This document shows, in pieces, positions 51,033 to 60,148 of a DNA stretch of 64,000 bases. Position numbers and translations under genes: made by a program. The notes beneath the pieces were generated by a model. That model was not told the origin of the DNA and searched no databases. It worked only from the letters and a program-made list of their open reading frames with translations. Numbering within the stretch: position 1 is the first letter of the stretch; the number at the start of each line of letters is the position of its first letter. The stretch comes from JBLWXV01 sp048267245 (lineage in GTDB: Bacteria > Bdellovibrionota > Bacteriovoracia > Bacteriovoracales > Bacteriovoracaceae), in NCBI GenBank assembly GCA_048267245.1, contig JBLWXV010000002.1, positions 1,054,001-1,118,000 of the forward strand. Direction: 5' to 3'.

Positions 51033-52792
51033 TAGTCTCTCCTAAGGGGAGTTAAGCGTTTAGTAATAGGTATGCGATGGCCAAAGCCAAAGCTCTTTGG
51101 TCTCACTTTAATTATAGGACAAAATTGCAGGCGTTTGTATTCGCTGATTGTATATAGCCTGAACACCTTTTGGACATCCTCTAGGGCGAAGCCTCGGTCG
51201 ACCAAGTCATTAGTGCTCAGGCGATAGGAGAGTAGGCCCTCTAAAATGGCGTCGAGGACCGCGTAGGGGGGAAGGCTCTGCTGATCGTGCTGATCTTCTC
51301 TGAGCTCTGCGGTGGGCAATCTCGTAATGAGACCCTCTGGCATAATATTTTTATAGGCGCGGTTAATATAGCGCGAGAGCACGTAAACTTCACTTTTATA
51401 GAGGTCCCCGAGCATGCTCACCGCACCTACGCTGTCGCCATACTGAGTGGAATAGCCCACTGCAATTTCAGATTTATTTGAAGTGTTAACCACCATTGAG
51501 CCCGAGTGATTGGAGCGGGCGTAGAGGTAGGCCCCGCGCAGGCGCGACTGAATATTTTCATTGGCAAGGCCATCGAGTTCACTGCCATAGGCGTCGCGGT
51601 AGGAATTTCTCACCGTCGAGTGCATGAATTTAATCGGCGCCGTTGTGAGTTTAATGCCCAGGTTTTGGCAGAGGGCGTGGGCCAAGTCATAGGACTCGCT
51701 CGCCGTATAGAGACCAGGCATAAAGAGCGCTTCAACCTCCCAGTCTTTGGGAAGGGTGAGGCGCAGGATCGTGAGTACGAGTGAGGAGTCGATTCCTCCA
51801 GACAGAGCGATGGTATATTTTTTAAAGCCAGTTTTTCTTGCGTATTCGTGAACGCCAAAGCCGAGGGCGGCCACTAGTTCGGCGCAGTCCTCATCTGATA
51901 ATTGTCTTAGTTCTGGAGGGGCACTGTCATCTAGTCTCGGATCAAAGAGCGACTCCCAAGTGTTAACTAATGACTTGGCACTGGCCTTGGGGTCGGCACT
52001 GCTACTGGCCCCCAATTCAAAGCTCTCCACTTGCTCTAGCCAGGCAGAGAGTTCTACTTGCATGCCACTTGCGTCGCAGCAGAAGCTGCGGCCATCAAAG
52101 AGAATCTCATCCTCTCCACCCACGCGATTGACGTAGTAGAAGGGGGCGCCAAACTCCTTGGCAATTTCAAGGGCGCGCTGGTGGCGACGCTCAGGTTTAC
52201 CCAAGTTGTAGGGACTCGCCGAGAGATTGAAGATGGCGCGCGGAGTTTTCTTAAGCTTTTGAAAATCTTCGGCCAGCAATTTGGTGGGGTCGATGGGGTG
52301 CAAGCTTGAAGTCCACATATCTTCACAGATCATAAGAGCGTAGTGCTCACCTGCAAATTCCCAAACTCCACTTTGCTTGCCGGGGGTAAAGTACTTTTCT
52401 TCATCGAAGATATCATAGTTCGGCAGCAATTTTTTGACGTAGATTTTTTTGAGCGCAAGGCCAGGTCTAGCTTCGAAGATGCAATTTTCAATGGCCAGTG
52501 GGAGTCCACTATCATCAAACTCATAATGCAGTCCGCCCAGTAGCGCGACGGTGTCGCTCTCTGTCTTAAACTCTTCTTGACACCATATGTCTACAAGCCT
52601 TAAGTTCTCCTCATAAGACTCGATAAAATCCTTCTGAAAAACCAAATCTTGAAGAGGATATCCACAGAGAAAGAGCTCGGGAAAGAGATGAATTCCCGCA
52701 GTAAATTCTCCCTTAAAGCTCGCGCTCAGAGAGTTTCTAATGGAAGCAAAGTCGGCGATAGAGTGATGGGTTTGGTGCAGTGTGATTTTCAT
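51032..52792 (-). CDS. nadE: Glutamine-dependent NAD synthetase
   Basis: The 586-residue enzyme has an N-terminal nitrilase-type glutaminase domain, with probable catalytic residues Glu39 (FPELFLCGYP), Lys121 (VKKLLPNYD) and Cys156 (MICEDMW). The C-terminal NAD synthetase domain has the ATP pyrophosphatase motif SGGIDS (331-336) and later TSNKSEIAVGY. It converts deamido-NAD to NAD with ammonia from glutamine, in the cytoplasm. Length and motifs match the bacterial two-domain form. The basic coiled-coil gene follows directly. Confidence 0.95.
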   Translation of the reverse strand: MKITLHQTHHSIADFASIRNSLSASFKGEFTAGIHLFPELFLCGYPLQDLVFQKDFIESYEENLRLVDIWCQEEFKTESDTVALLGGLHYEFDDSGLPLAIENCIFEARPGLALKKIYVKKLLPNYDIFDEEKYFTPGKQSGVWEFAGEHYALMICEDMWTSSLHPIDPTKLLAEDFQKLKKTPRAIFNLSASPYNLGKPERRHQRALEIAKEFGAPFYYVNRVGGEDEILFDGRSFCCDASGMQVELSAWLEQVESFELGASSSADPKASAKSLVNTWESLFDPRLDDSAPPELRQLSDEDCAELVAALGFGVHEYARKTGFKKYTIALSGGIDSSLVLTILRLTLPKDWEVEALFMPGLYTASESYDLAHALCQNLGIKLTTAPIKFMHSTVRNSYRDAYGSELDGLANENIQSRLRGAYLYARSNHSGSMVVNTSNKSEIAVGYSTQYGDSVGAVSMLGDLYKSEVYVLSRYINRAYKNIMPEGLITRLPTAELREDQHDQQSLPPYAVLDAILEGLLSYRLSTNDLVDRGFALEDVQKVFRLYTISEYKRLQFCPIIKVRPKSFGFGHRIPITKRLTPLRRD

Positions 52793-52838
52793 GTCTGAAG
52801 TCTAGCAGAGTTTATGATCAGTTTCTATAGGTGGGCTT

Positions 52839-54227
52839 GTGGTGAGTAGTGTGAAAGTTGAGGGCAGAGTCTTAGTGATCGGGGCGGGACTTGCGGGCAG
52901 TGAAGCCGCTTTTTTCCTCGCTCGCCAGGGCGTGCAAGTGGTCCTACTTGAGAGCAAGCGCTTGGCCCCCAATCCTTCACAGAAGATGAAGAGCTTTGCT
53001 GAGCTGGTCTGCACCAATTCTCTCAAAAGCATGAACCCAGATAGTGGCCATGGCCTATTAAAGCACGAAATGAAGGCGCTTGGCTCGATTGTATTAGAGC
53101 TTGGCTATAAACACGCCGTGCCCGCTGGAGATGCACTAGCTGTTGACCGCGAACTCTTTAGTCAGGCGGTGACAGAAGTCTTAGAAAATCACCCCAATAT
53201 TGAATATCACGATGAGAACGTTGCCTCTCCCATCGAGGCGATGAAGCGCTATAATTGTAGTCACGCTATTGTGGCCACGGGGCCACTCACTACTGAGTCG
53301 CTACAAAACTGGCTCGAGGGCGACTTTGCCAAGGAAGACTTCTACTTCTACGACGCCATTGCCCCGGTGGTCGATGGCGATAGCCTCGATTACTCTAAAC
53401 TCTATTTTAAAGACCGCCACACTCCTATTGAAGAGTCTGAAGAAGACGAGGGGTCAAAGGCCGACTATCTCAATGCTCCCATGACCAAAGAAGAGTACGA
53501 GAATTTTATCTCTGAATTGGTGGCCGCTGAAAAAGTGGGCCCCGCCAAATTTGAAGAGATGAAATACTTTGAAGCCTGTCTTCCCATTGATCTCATGGCC
53601 GAAAGAGGAGTGGATACGCCGCGCTTTGGGCCAATGAAGCCCATCGGACTTGAGCGTGAAGATGGCACTATTCCCTATGCCTGCGTACAGCTTCGCCGCG
53701 AGAATTTACTTGGCAGTGCCTTTAATCTCGTGGGCTTTCAAACGCGTCTAAAGTACCCCGAGCAAAAGCGCGTCTTTCGCTTGATCCCGGGGCTTGAGAA
53801 TGCGTCCTTCTTGCACTTAGGAAGCGTTCACCGAAATAGTTTCCTAAATGCTCGCACGCTCTTAAATTTTGACCTCTCGGCCAAGGCATTCCCAAATATT
53901 TTCTTTGCAGGTCAGATGACTGGGGTAGAGGGCTACACCGAGTCGGCGAGTATGGGTCTCTATGTTGCCTCCCAGGTCGCGCGCCAATTAAAGGGCAAGC
54001 AGAGTGTGAGCTGGCCAGTTGAAACGGCCATCGGAGCGCTCATTAATTATTTGATGACAGTCACTAAGCCGGCCCCTTCCAATATAAATTTTGGTCTGCT
54101 TCCCCCGGTCACTCTCAGTAAAGAGCAGCGCCGCGATCGCAAAAATCGCAAGCGCATTAAAAAAGAGCTCGCGGCCGCGCGAGCGCGTGAGATCTTTGAT
54201 TCATTCTGGGAGCAATCAGAGTGCTAG
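52839..54227 (+). CDS. trmFO: Folate-dependent tRNA uridine-54 C5-methyltransferase TrmFO
   Basis: The 462-residue flavoprotein begins with a Rossmann motif, GRVLVIGAGLAGSEAAFFLA. It has TrmFO landmarks: FAELVCTNSLKSMNPDSGHG, MKYFEACLPIDLMAERG, GPMKPIGL, and the FAD-binding GQMTGVEGYTESASMGL near residue 365. It makes ribothymidine 54 in the tRNA T-loop using methylenetetrahydrofolate. An AGGTGGG site precedes GTG 52839; GTG 52842 is an alternative. It overlaps the EamA gene by seven bases. Confidence 0.95.
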   Translation: MVSSVKVEGRVLVIGAGLAGSEAAFFLARQGVQVVLLESKRLAPNPSQKMKSFAELVCTNSLKSMNPDSGHGLLKHEMKALGSIVLELGYKHAVPAGDALAVDRELFSQAVTEVLENHPNIEYHDENVASPIEAMKRYNCSHAIVATGPLTTESLQNWLEGDFAKEDFYFYDAIAPVVDGDSLDYSKLYFKDRHTPIEESEEDEGSKADYLNAPMTKEEYENFISELVAAEKVGPAKFEEMKYFEACLPIDLMAERGVDTPRFGPMKPIGLEREDGTIPYACVQLRRENLLGSAFNLVGFQTRLKYPEQKRVFRLIPGLENASFLHLGSVHRNSFLNARTLLNFDLSAKAFPNIFFAGQMTGVEGYTESASMGLYVASQVARQLKGKQSVSWPVETAIGALINYLMTVTKPAPSNINFGLLPPVTLSKEQRRDRKNRKRIKKELAAARAREIFDSFWEQSEC

Positions 54228-55123
54228 GACTAGGATTTATTTTTCTCGCCTGTCTTACCTGGGCCTTGGATACACTCATTCGCTATCCAATGCTTGGAAA
54301 ATTGAGTGCTGAGACGATTGTGCTCTTTGAGCATCTGGTTCTCACCGTTATTTTTCTTCCCATGCTTTGGAGAGCGCGATCAAAAATAGGTGATCTAAAA
54401 ATTGGGGTCATTTTTAATTTTGTCATTATTGGCGCCATGGGCTCGGCGCTAGCGACCCTGGCCTTTACTGAAGCCTTTCGCATGATTTCTCCGAGCATGG
54501 TTATCCTGTTGCAAAAGTTTCAGCCCCTCGTGGCGATTCTTTTGGCCCGCGTGGTTTTAAAAGAGCGCCTCTCAAAAGCCTTTATTTTGTGGGCGCTACT
54601 CTGCCTGGTCGGGGGAGTGTTACTGGGTCATAAGGATATTCTTCCGGGTCTACGCGATTTTAATTTTGAACTCAATCTCTTTTGGAATCGCGAGAAAATT
54701 GGCTACCTACTCACAATCATCGCTGTTGTGAGTTGGGGGGCTTCCACAGTCTTTGGCAAGAAGCTCTCTCTCATGGGCTACAATGAAAGAGAAATTATGT
54801 CAGGGCGATTTTTGATGGGGCTAGTGGCGCTTCTGCCTTTCTATCACGTGAGTCACAGTGATCTCTCAACTGTGGCCACCTTTGATGTGTGGACTAAACT
54901 CTTGGTGATGGCCCTCTTATCAGGGCTCATCGGGATGGCCTTTTACTACCAGGGCCTCAAACGACTCTCTGCGCGTCAGTGCACCTTGGCCGAGCTCTTC
55001 TTTCCATTGTGCGCAGTTCTAGTAAATTGGATTTTCCTCGAAATTACGCTAGACCCTATCCAACTAGCGGGCGGGGGGTTATTATTACTAGGCTCAACTG
55101 TCATTCAGCTAAAGCATTATTAA
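54221..55123 (+). CDS. EamA/DMT-superfamily transporter
   Basis: The 300-residue protein has about ten membrane helices in two homologous halves, as in EamA drug/metabolite transporters: a first half ending LCLVGGVLLG, and a second half starting GYLLTIIAVVSWGASTVFGK. The substrate cannot be read from the sequence. GTG 54221 overlaps the trmFO end, so the gene is co-translated. It is followed by a sugar-nucleotide decarboxylase-like gene 28 bases later. Confidence 0.88.
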   Translation: MLGLGFIFLACLTWALDTLIRYPMLGKLSAETIVLFEHLVLTVIFLPMLWRARSKIGDLKIGVIFNFVIIGAMGSALATLAFTEAFRMISPSMVILLQKFQPLVAILLARVVLKERLSKAFILWALLCLVGGVLLGHKDILPGLRDFNFELNLFWNREKIGYLLTIIAVVSWGASTVFGKKLSLMGYNEREIMSGRFLMGLVALLPFYHVSHSDLSTVATFDVWTKLLVMALLSGLIGMAFYYQGLKRLSARQCTLAELFFPLCAVLVNWIFLEITLDPIQLAGGGLLLLGSTVIQLKHY

Positions 55124-55151
55124 TACTAAGTTCAAGTCCCCCGGAGATAAT

Positions 55152-56144
55152 ATGAGTCAAGCGATTGACCCACTCACACCAGTGAAGCTTCCCGAGTCGC
55201 TCAAGGGAAAAACAGTTGTGGTCGCAGGCGCGGCCGGCTTTGTTCCCTCGACTTTGACCCAGAAGTATCTCGAACTCGGCGCGCGCGTAATTGGTTTGGA
55301 TAATTTCATTACAGGTTCGCGCTCAAATGTGGCGATTCTTGAAAAATATCAGGGCTTTGAATTCATCGAGCACGATGTCTCTGAAAAGCTCCCCGATTTT
55401 AAAGATCTTAAAATCGACTATGTCTACTCTCTGGCCTCACCGGCCTCTCCCATAGACTTTAAAGTTATTCCGCTTGAGATTATGAAGGTCAATTCGGTGG
55501 GGACTTGGAATCTGCTAGAGCTTGCAAAGGATAAGGGCGCGCGCTTTTTAGAGGCCTCGACCTCTGAAGTTTATGGCGACCCAGAGATTCATCCACAAAC
55601 CGAAGATTATGTGGGCCACGTCAATCCCATTGGGCCTCGCGCCTGTTATGATGAGAGCAAGCGCTTTGCTGAGGCCCTCACCATGAGCTATCACACGCGC
55701 TACAACGTCGATACGCGCATCATTCGCATCTTTAACACTTATGGACCGCGCATGCGCCCCAACGATGGCCGCGTGATTCCCAATTTTATCAATCAAGCAA
55801 TGAAGGGTGAAGACATCACCATTTATGGCGATGGCGAGCAAACAAGATCATTTTGCTACGTCACTGATCTTGTCGAAGCGATTCACCGAGTGATGTTCAC
55901 AAGTGATCACACGCCCTTTAACGTGGGCAATCCCGACGAATATACTATTAAGGAATGTGCTGAGGTTATTATTAAGGTTCTCGGCAGTTCCTCAAAGCTT
56001 GTGCACTTACCGCTACCTAAAGACGATCCTCGCAAGAGAAGGCCTAATATAGGTAAGCTGCAAAAGGTCTCTGACTACGCTCCCAGAGTCTCCTTTGAAG
56101 ACGGCATTCGCGCTACTGCGGAGTACTTTAAAAGTTTAGAATAA
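55152..56144 (+). CDS. UDP-glucuronate decarboxylase-like NAD-dependent sugar epimerase
   Basis: The 330-residue protein is an extended short-chain dehydrogenase resembling UDP-glucuronate decarboxylase (UXS): ASPASPIDF, the STSEVYGDPE strand, the catalytic YDESK motif, and NTYGPRMRPNDGRVIPNFI. UXS makes UDP-xylose for glycans. The N-terminal nucleotide motif is unusual: GAAGFVPSTL, where most relatives have GAGFIGSHL, so a Pro replaces the last Gly. GGAG precedes ATG 55152 by six bases. It is followed after one base by a glycosyltransferase-like gene. Confidence 0.85.
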   Translation: MSQAIDPLTPVKLPESLKGKTVVVAGAAGFVPSTLTQKYLELGARVIGLDNFITGSRSNVAILEKYQGFEFIEHDVSEKLPDFKDLKIDYVYSLASPASPIDFKVIPLEIMKVNSVGTWNLLELAKDKGARFLEASTSEVYGDPEIHPQTEDYVGHVNPIGPRACYDESKRFAEALTMSYHTRYNVDTRIIRIFNTYGPRMRPNDGRVIPNFINQAMKGEDITIYGDGEQTRSFCYVTDLVEAIHRVMFTSDHTPFNVGNPDEYTIKECAEVIIKVLGSSSKLVHLPLPKDDPRKRRPNIGKLQKVSDYAPRVSFEDGIRATAEYFKSLE

Positions 56145-56145
56145 T

Positions 56146-57243
56146 ATGGAAGATATTGCGCTAGTTTGTGACTCTATTCTCTCACGCGACCTGCCAACTC
56201 AAATGGTAGAGGATCTCTCAGATCTCTTTCGCGAGTCTGAGATCTGGACCTTGGCCCACGCTCAAGGTGCACTCTTAGGCCCGATTGAAATGCATAAAAT
56301 TCACTCGAGCTTTCTGACTCACAAGATTAAGTCGCGCGAAGACTTCGCCAAGTATTCCTTCTTAATTCCTAAGGCATGCGAGTCGATGTTTGTGCCCTGT
56401 AAATTTAAGCGGGTCATTAATATTACCAGTGGTCTGTCGATGGGAATTAAAACCTGTGATAAGGCCCACCGATTAACTTATATCATGGACGATTTTCTCG
56501 GAGAGAGAACTCGTCGCCACATGCTTGAGCGCTTTTTTAATTCCTACGTGACTTCGTGGCAGCGAAATGCTCTTAAGAAAGCCTTCTCTATGGGAGAAGT
56601 TTGGGTTTCTCGCAGCGATCTTAAAGACGAGCTCAGAGAGTTCGGAGTTGAGTCGACGGTTGTGGAGCCCTTCTTTAACGTGACAGACTATCCACTCATT
56701 CCCTCGCCACTTTATAAATATGATTATGTGATCATTAACGCCGCTGGACTCTCAGAGTCGCTGGCACGCGAGATGAGAGAGTATCTTGAGCATAAGAATC
56801 TCAAGTATAAATTTGTGGGCAGTGACGCTCACCTGGCCACTCTGAGAAGAGGCGAGGCCGATTCATCTTTCTTTGGCGATCGCTGCTCTGGTGAACTCGC
56901 TCCGCTACTTGCAGGGGCCATGATGGTGGTGGATTATTCCTCTGAAGCCTTCCCTGAATTTGCTCTGAAGTGCCTGGCCGTAGGGCGACCGGTGCTAGCG
57001 CGCCCAAGTAAGTCGCGCAGCTCTTTTTTAAAGGGAGCGCAGGGGATTACTTGGGGCAATAATCTTGAAGACTTTAAGAGTCAGGTTTGTCGTCGCCAGC
57101 TTGTGGATGGAAGAGGTGAGCACGAGGAGCAGTCGCGAAAGCGCCGTGCTCATGTGATGCGCTTTCACAATCTACGCTTTAAGGCCGAAGTTACTCGCTG
57201 GATTAATAAAACGGCAAGTTCTGGTGCCGAGTCTCATCCCTAG
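56146..57243 (+). CDS. Probable glycosyltransferase (family-1/4-like)
   Basis: The 365-residue protein appears to be a glycosyltransferase of the GT-B type. An N-terminal part of mixed strands and helices contains RLTYIMDDFLGE, and a C-terminal nucleotide-sugar-binding part contains MMVVDYSSEAFPEFALKCLAVGRPVLAR, resembling the E-x7-E region. I cannot name the sugar or acceptor. Its start lies one base after the UXS-like stop, and no Shine-Dalgarno is visible, suggesting re-initiation. The stop shares CTAG with macB. Confidence 0.7.
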   Translation: MEDIALVCDSILSRDLPTQMVEDLSDLFRESEIWTLAHAQGALLGPIEMHKIHSSFLTHKIKSREDFAKYSFLIPKACESMFVPCKFKRVINITSGLSMGIKTCDKAHRLTYIMDDFLGERTRRHMLERFFNSYVTSWQRNALKKAFSMGEVWVSRSDLKDELREFGVESTVVEPFFNVTDYPLIPSPLYKYDYVIINAAGLSESLAREMREYLEHKNLKYKFVGSDAHLATLRRGEADSSFFGDRCSGELAPLLAGAMMVVDYSSEAFPEFALKCLAVGRPVLARPSKSRSSFLKGAQGITWGNNLEDFKSQVCRRQLVDGRGEHEEQSRKRRAHVMRFHNLRFKAEVTRWINKTASSGAESHP

Positions 57244-59186
57244 TCGTATCTCATAGAGTCTATGGGACTTAGTGCTGCCGCTTTCTTAGCGGGGTAGATG
57301 CCAAAGACGATTCCCACCATCATTGAAAAGAACATGGCCGCTAGGGCGGCCGTGGCGTCAAAGGCGACACTCCAGCCAGAGACGCTAGCGAGTACGGCGC
57401 CGATACTCCAGCCTGAGATAATCCCAAGCACGCCACCAAACCCACTGATGACCACCGCCTCAATGAGAAATTGTCTCAAGATATCACTGCGAGTCGCGCC
57501 CACCGCTTTTCTAAGTCCAATTTCTCTTGTTCTCTCTGTGACTGAGACCAGCATAATATTCATAATGCCAATCCCCCCAACCACTAAGCTCACACCGGCG
57601 ATGATTGCAAGGAGCATTGACATGGTCTTACTCGTTTCTGAGATCGCCTCTTGAATCTCGGCCATATTGCGAATATCAAAGGGAGATTCTTCATCGTCTC
57701 CTAAACGCCAGCGTTTCTTTAGAAGAGAAGTGATATCTCTCTCGGCCGCTTCCATGAGGGATTCCGATTTGATTTCAAGCTCAATTTCGTCGACGTAGTT
57801 CTTTCCCAACAGGCGCTTCATCGCCGTTTGAACTGGGACGATAATTACGTCGTCGCGGTCGCGAAAGGCATCTGCTCCTTTTGAAGGGAGTATACCTATT
57901 ACTTGAAAACTTACGCGGTTAATTTTGATATACTCGCCAAGTGGGCTCGCGCCGCCAAAGACTTCTTTGACGATTGTCTGACCAATGACAGCGACCCGGC
58001 GGCGATCACTGTTTTCTTCGTCACTAAAAAAGCGCCCAGCGATGGGTTTAGAGTCGTGGATTTGCTCATAACTTGCGTCGGCGCCGTAGATACTACTCGA
58101 CCAATTCTTATTCTGGTAAGTGATCTGGGCGCGTCCTCGCACCTGTGAGGAGCTGTATTTAATAGAGGGAATCATCCGAGATATAGCGCGAGCATCATCT
58201 TCAGTGAGCCTTGCAACACTTCCAGCTTCTAGCATGACTCCACCACTTCGGCGCGCTCCCGATCTCACCACTAGCATATTAGACCCGAGGGAGGAGAGCT
58301 GCTTTTTAATGGACTCGGTGGCCCCCTTGCCAAGTCCCAACATGGTGATCACCGAAGCAACGCCAATGAGAATACCAAGCATCGATAAGAAGGAGCGAAC
58401 CTTATTTGAAATGAGGGCCTTCGCGCCAACCTTAAGGTCTTGAAAGAAGTCTGCCCCGGTGTGGTGTCGTCGCTGGGGGATATTTTCGCTGGTTTTACCT
58501 TTGAGTGGGCGCTGTCTTTCATCTGAGATAATTTTTCCATCTCGCATGCGAATGAGGCGAGACGCTTGTTTTCCAATATCATCTTCATGGGTCACCATGA
58601 TGACCGTAATGCCAGAATCATTGAGTTCTCGCAGCATTGCCATGATTTCTTTTTCACTCTTACTGTCGAGATTGCCGGTGGGCTCGTCAGCAAAGATAAT
58701 GCGCGGGTTATTGATCAGGGCGCGCGCAATGGCCACGCGCTGTTGTTGCCCGCCAGAGAGTTCATTGGTCTTGTGACCAGTGCGATCGCCAAGTCCTACT
58801 TTTGCTAGGAGTTCTGAGGCGCGCTCAAAATTGAGGGCGCGCTCACTATAGAGAAGTGGCATCGCCACATTTTCAAGTGCGGTTGTACGCGCGAGGAGGT
58901 GAAATTGCTGAAAGATAAAACCAATAGATTCTCGCCTAACAATGGCGAGCTCGTTTTCTGAGAGTGATTCAACAGGCTCTCCCTCAAGGTGATAGGTGCC
59001 ACTGGTGGGCGTATCTAAGAGACCCAACACATTCATAAGTGTAGACTTGCCAGATCCTGATGGGCCCATGATTGCCACGAAATCTCCAGACTCTATTTCA
59101 AGGCTTACTTGATCGAGTGCTTGGAGAGTGAAATCCCCCATGGTGTAAGCTTTGGTGACCTCATGAATTTTGATAATTGGCTTCAT
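57240..59186 (-). CDS. macB: MacB-type ABC exporter: ATPase fused to FtsX-like permease
   Basis: The 648-residue protein has an N-terminal ABC ATPase (Walker A GPSGSGKS near 41-48, signature LSGGQQQR, Walker B IIFADEPTGNLDS). The C-terminal MacB half has one membrane helix near 270-290, a large periplasmic domain, and three helices at the end (about 530-640). MacB moves substrates such as toxins or lipoproteins from the periplasm to TolC, driven by ATP. It follows macA by two bases and forms an operon with macA and a TolC homologue. Confidence 0.93.
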   Translation of the reverse strand: MKPIIKIHEVTKAYTMGDFTLQALDQVSLEIESGDFVAIMGPSGSGKSTLMNVLGLLDTPTSGTYHLEGEPVESLSENELAIVRRESIGFIFQQFHLLARTTALENVAMPLLYSERALNFERASELLAKVGLGDRTGHKTNELSGGQQQRVAIARALINNPRIIFADEPTGNLDSKSEKEIMAMLRELNDSGITVIMVTHEDDIGKQASRLIRMRDGKIISDERQRPLKGKTSENIPQRRHHTGADFFQDLKVGAKALISNKVRSFLSMLGILIGVASVITMLGLGKGATESIKKQLSSLGSNMLVVRSGARRSGGVMLEAGSVARLTEDDARAISRMIPSIKYSSSQVRGRAQITYQNKNWSSSIYGADASYEQIHDSKPIAGRFFSDEENSDRRRVAVIGQTIVKEVFGGASPLGEYIKINRVSFQVIGILPSKGADAFRDRDDVIIVPVQTAMKRLLGKNYVDEIELEIKSESLMEAAERDITSLLKKRWRLGDDEESPFDIRNMAEIQEAISETSKTMSMLLAIIAGVSLVVGGIGIMNIMLVSVTERTREIGLRKAVGATRSDILRQFLIEAVVISGFGGVLGIISGWSIGAVLASVSGWSVAFDATAALAAMFFSMMVGIVFGIYPAKKAAALSPIDSMRYD

Positions 59187-59188
59187 GC

Positions 59189-60148
59189 TTACTTCTTTTT
59201 TCCACGTCTTCCTGGAGGGCCACCAAATGGACTTGAGCTGCCAGAGCTCTCAGTTGAAAGCACTAATTCACTGGAGAGAATGCTATCTCCAGCACTTAAC
59301 CCCTCTAAAACTTCGGTCCATTTCCCATCACTTAGTCCGGTCTTAATTACTTGCTGGTTTGGCGTCTTGCCATCAGTTGAAGGTGTTAGCACGTAGGTGC
59401 TTCCTTCAATCTTGATGGCCTCACTAGGAATAAGAAGAACATTCTCTCTCTTTTGGGTGATAAAGCGGATATTGGCGGTCATTCCACTTCTCATATACTT
59501 GGGAGCATCGCTGGGTTCGACATCGACATCATAGGTGGTGACGTTATTGACCGTGCTTGCTTCATAGGCAATATGCGTGACTTTCGCACTCAGGGCCTCA
59601 CCTCGGTAAGCATCCAGGGTCACGAAGGCATCGGCCCCCTCTTGGATTTGTGAGAGATCGGTCTCATCTACCTGTGCTTTTACGCTGAGAGTGTCGGCCA
59701 TCACGAGTATGGCGTCACTCGATGTAAAAGACTGGCCCGTCTCCACACTCCTTGAGATGATCGTGCCGTCGATGGGTGAGATAATAGGAGTAGCTTTATA
59801 GTAGTCAGACCACTTTTTTAATTCGCTCGCTCCTCTGGCCCTTGCGGCGTCTATTAAGGCGGCCCGCTCTGTGGAACTCATCCATGCCAGAATATCTCCT
59901 CGCTTAACTTCTTGGCCTTCAACTACGAGAACTTCCTCAACACGTCCGGCGATAGGAGGTTTGATTTCAAGTCTATTTCGTGGTTCAACCACACCTGTTG
60001 CTAAAATGGTTTGCTCTAAATTGCCTCGAGTGACCTTGATTACTTGGTAGGTGGGGGACTTATCATTTTTTGAGTTTGTTAGGTAGAATCCTCCGGCAGC
60101 TAGGACCCCTAGGAGAAGTAGAGCTGGGAGCACAATTTTCATTTTCAC
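59189..60148 (-). CDS. macA: MacA-like periplasmic adaptor with short hairpin
   Basis: The 319-residue membrane-fusion protein has a single N-terminal anchor (about residues 5-23), then a lipoyl half (EPRNRLEIKPPIAGRVEEVL), a short helical hairpin and the second lipoyl half (PIISPIDGTIISRSVETGQS), followed by beta-barrel and membrane-proximal domains. The hairpin between the lipoyl halves is only about 30 residues, much shorter than in E. coli MacA (371 residues overall). GTG 60148 overlaps the tolC stop (GTGA). It links MacB to the outer-membrane channel. Confidence 0.88.
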   Translation of the reverse strand: MKMKIVLPALLLLGVLAAGGFYLTNSKNDKSPTYQVIKVTRGNLEQTILATGVVEPRNRLEIKPPIAGRVEEVLVVEGQEVKRGDILAWMSSTERAALIDAARARGASELKKWSDYYKATPIISPIDGTIISRSVETGQSFTSSDAILVMADTLSVKAQVDETDLSQIQEGADAFVTLDAYRGEALSAKVTHIAYEASTVNNVTTYDVDVEPSDAPKYMRSGMTANIRFITQKRENVLLIPSEAIKIEGSTYVLTPSTDGKTPNQQVIKTGLSDGKWTEVLEGLSAGDSILSSELVLSTESSGSSSPFGGPPGRRGKKK

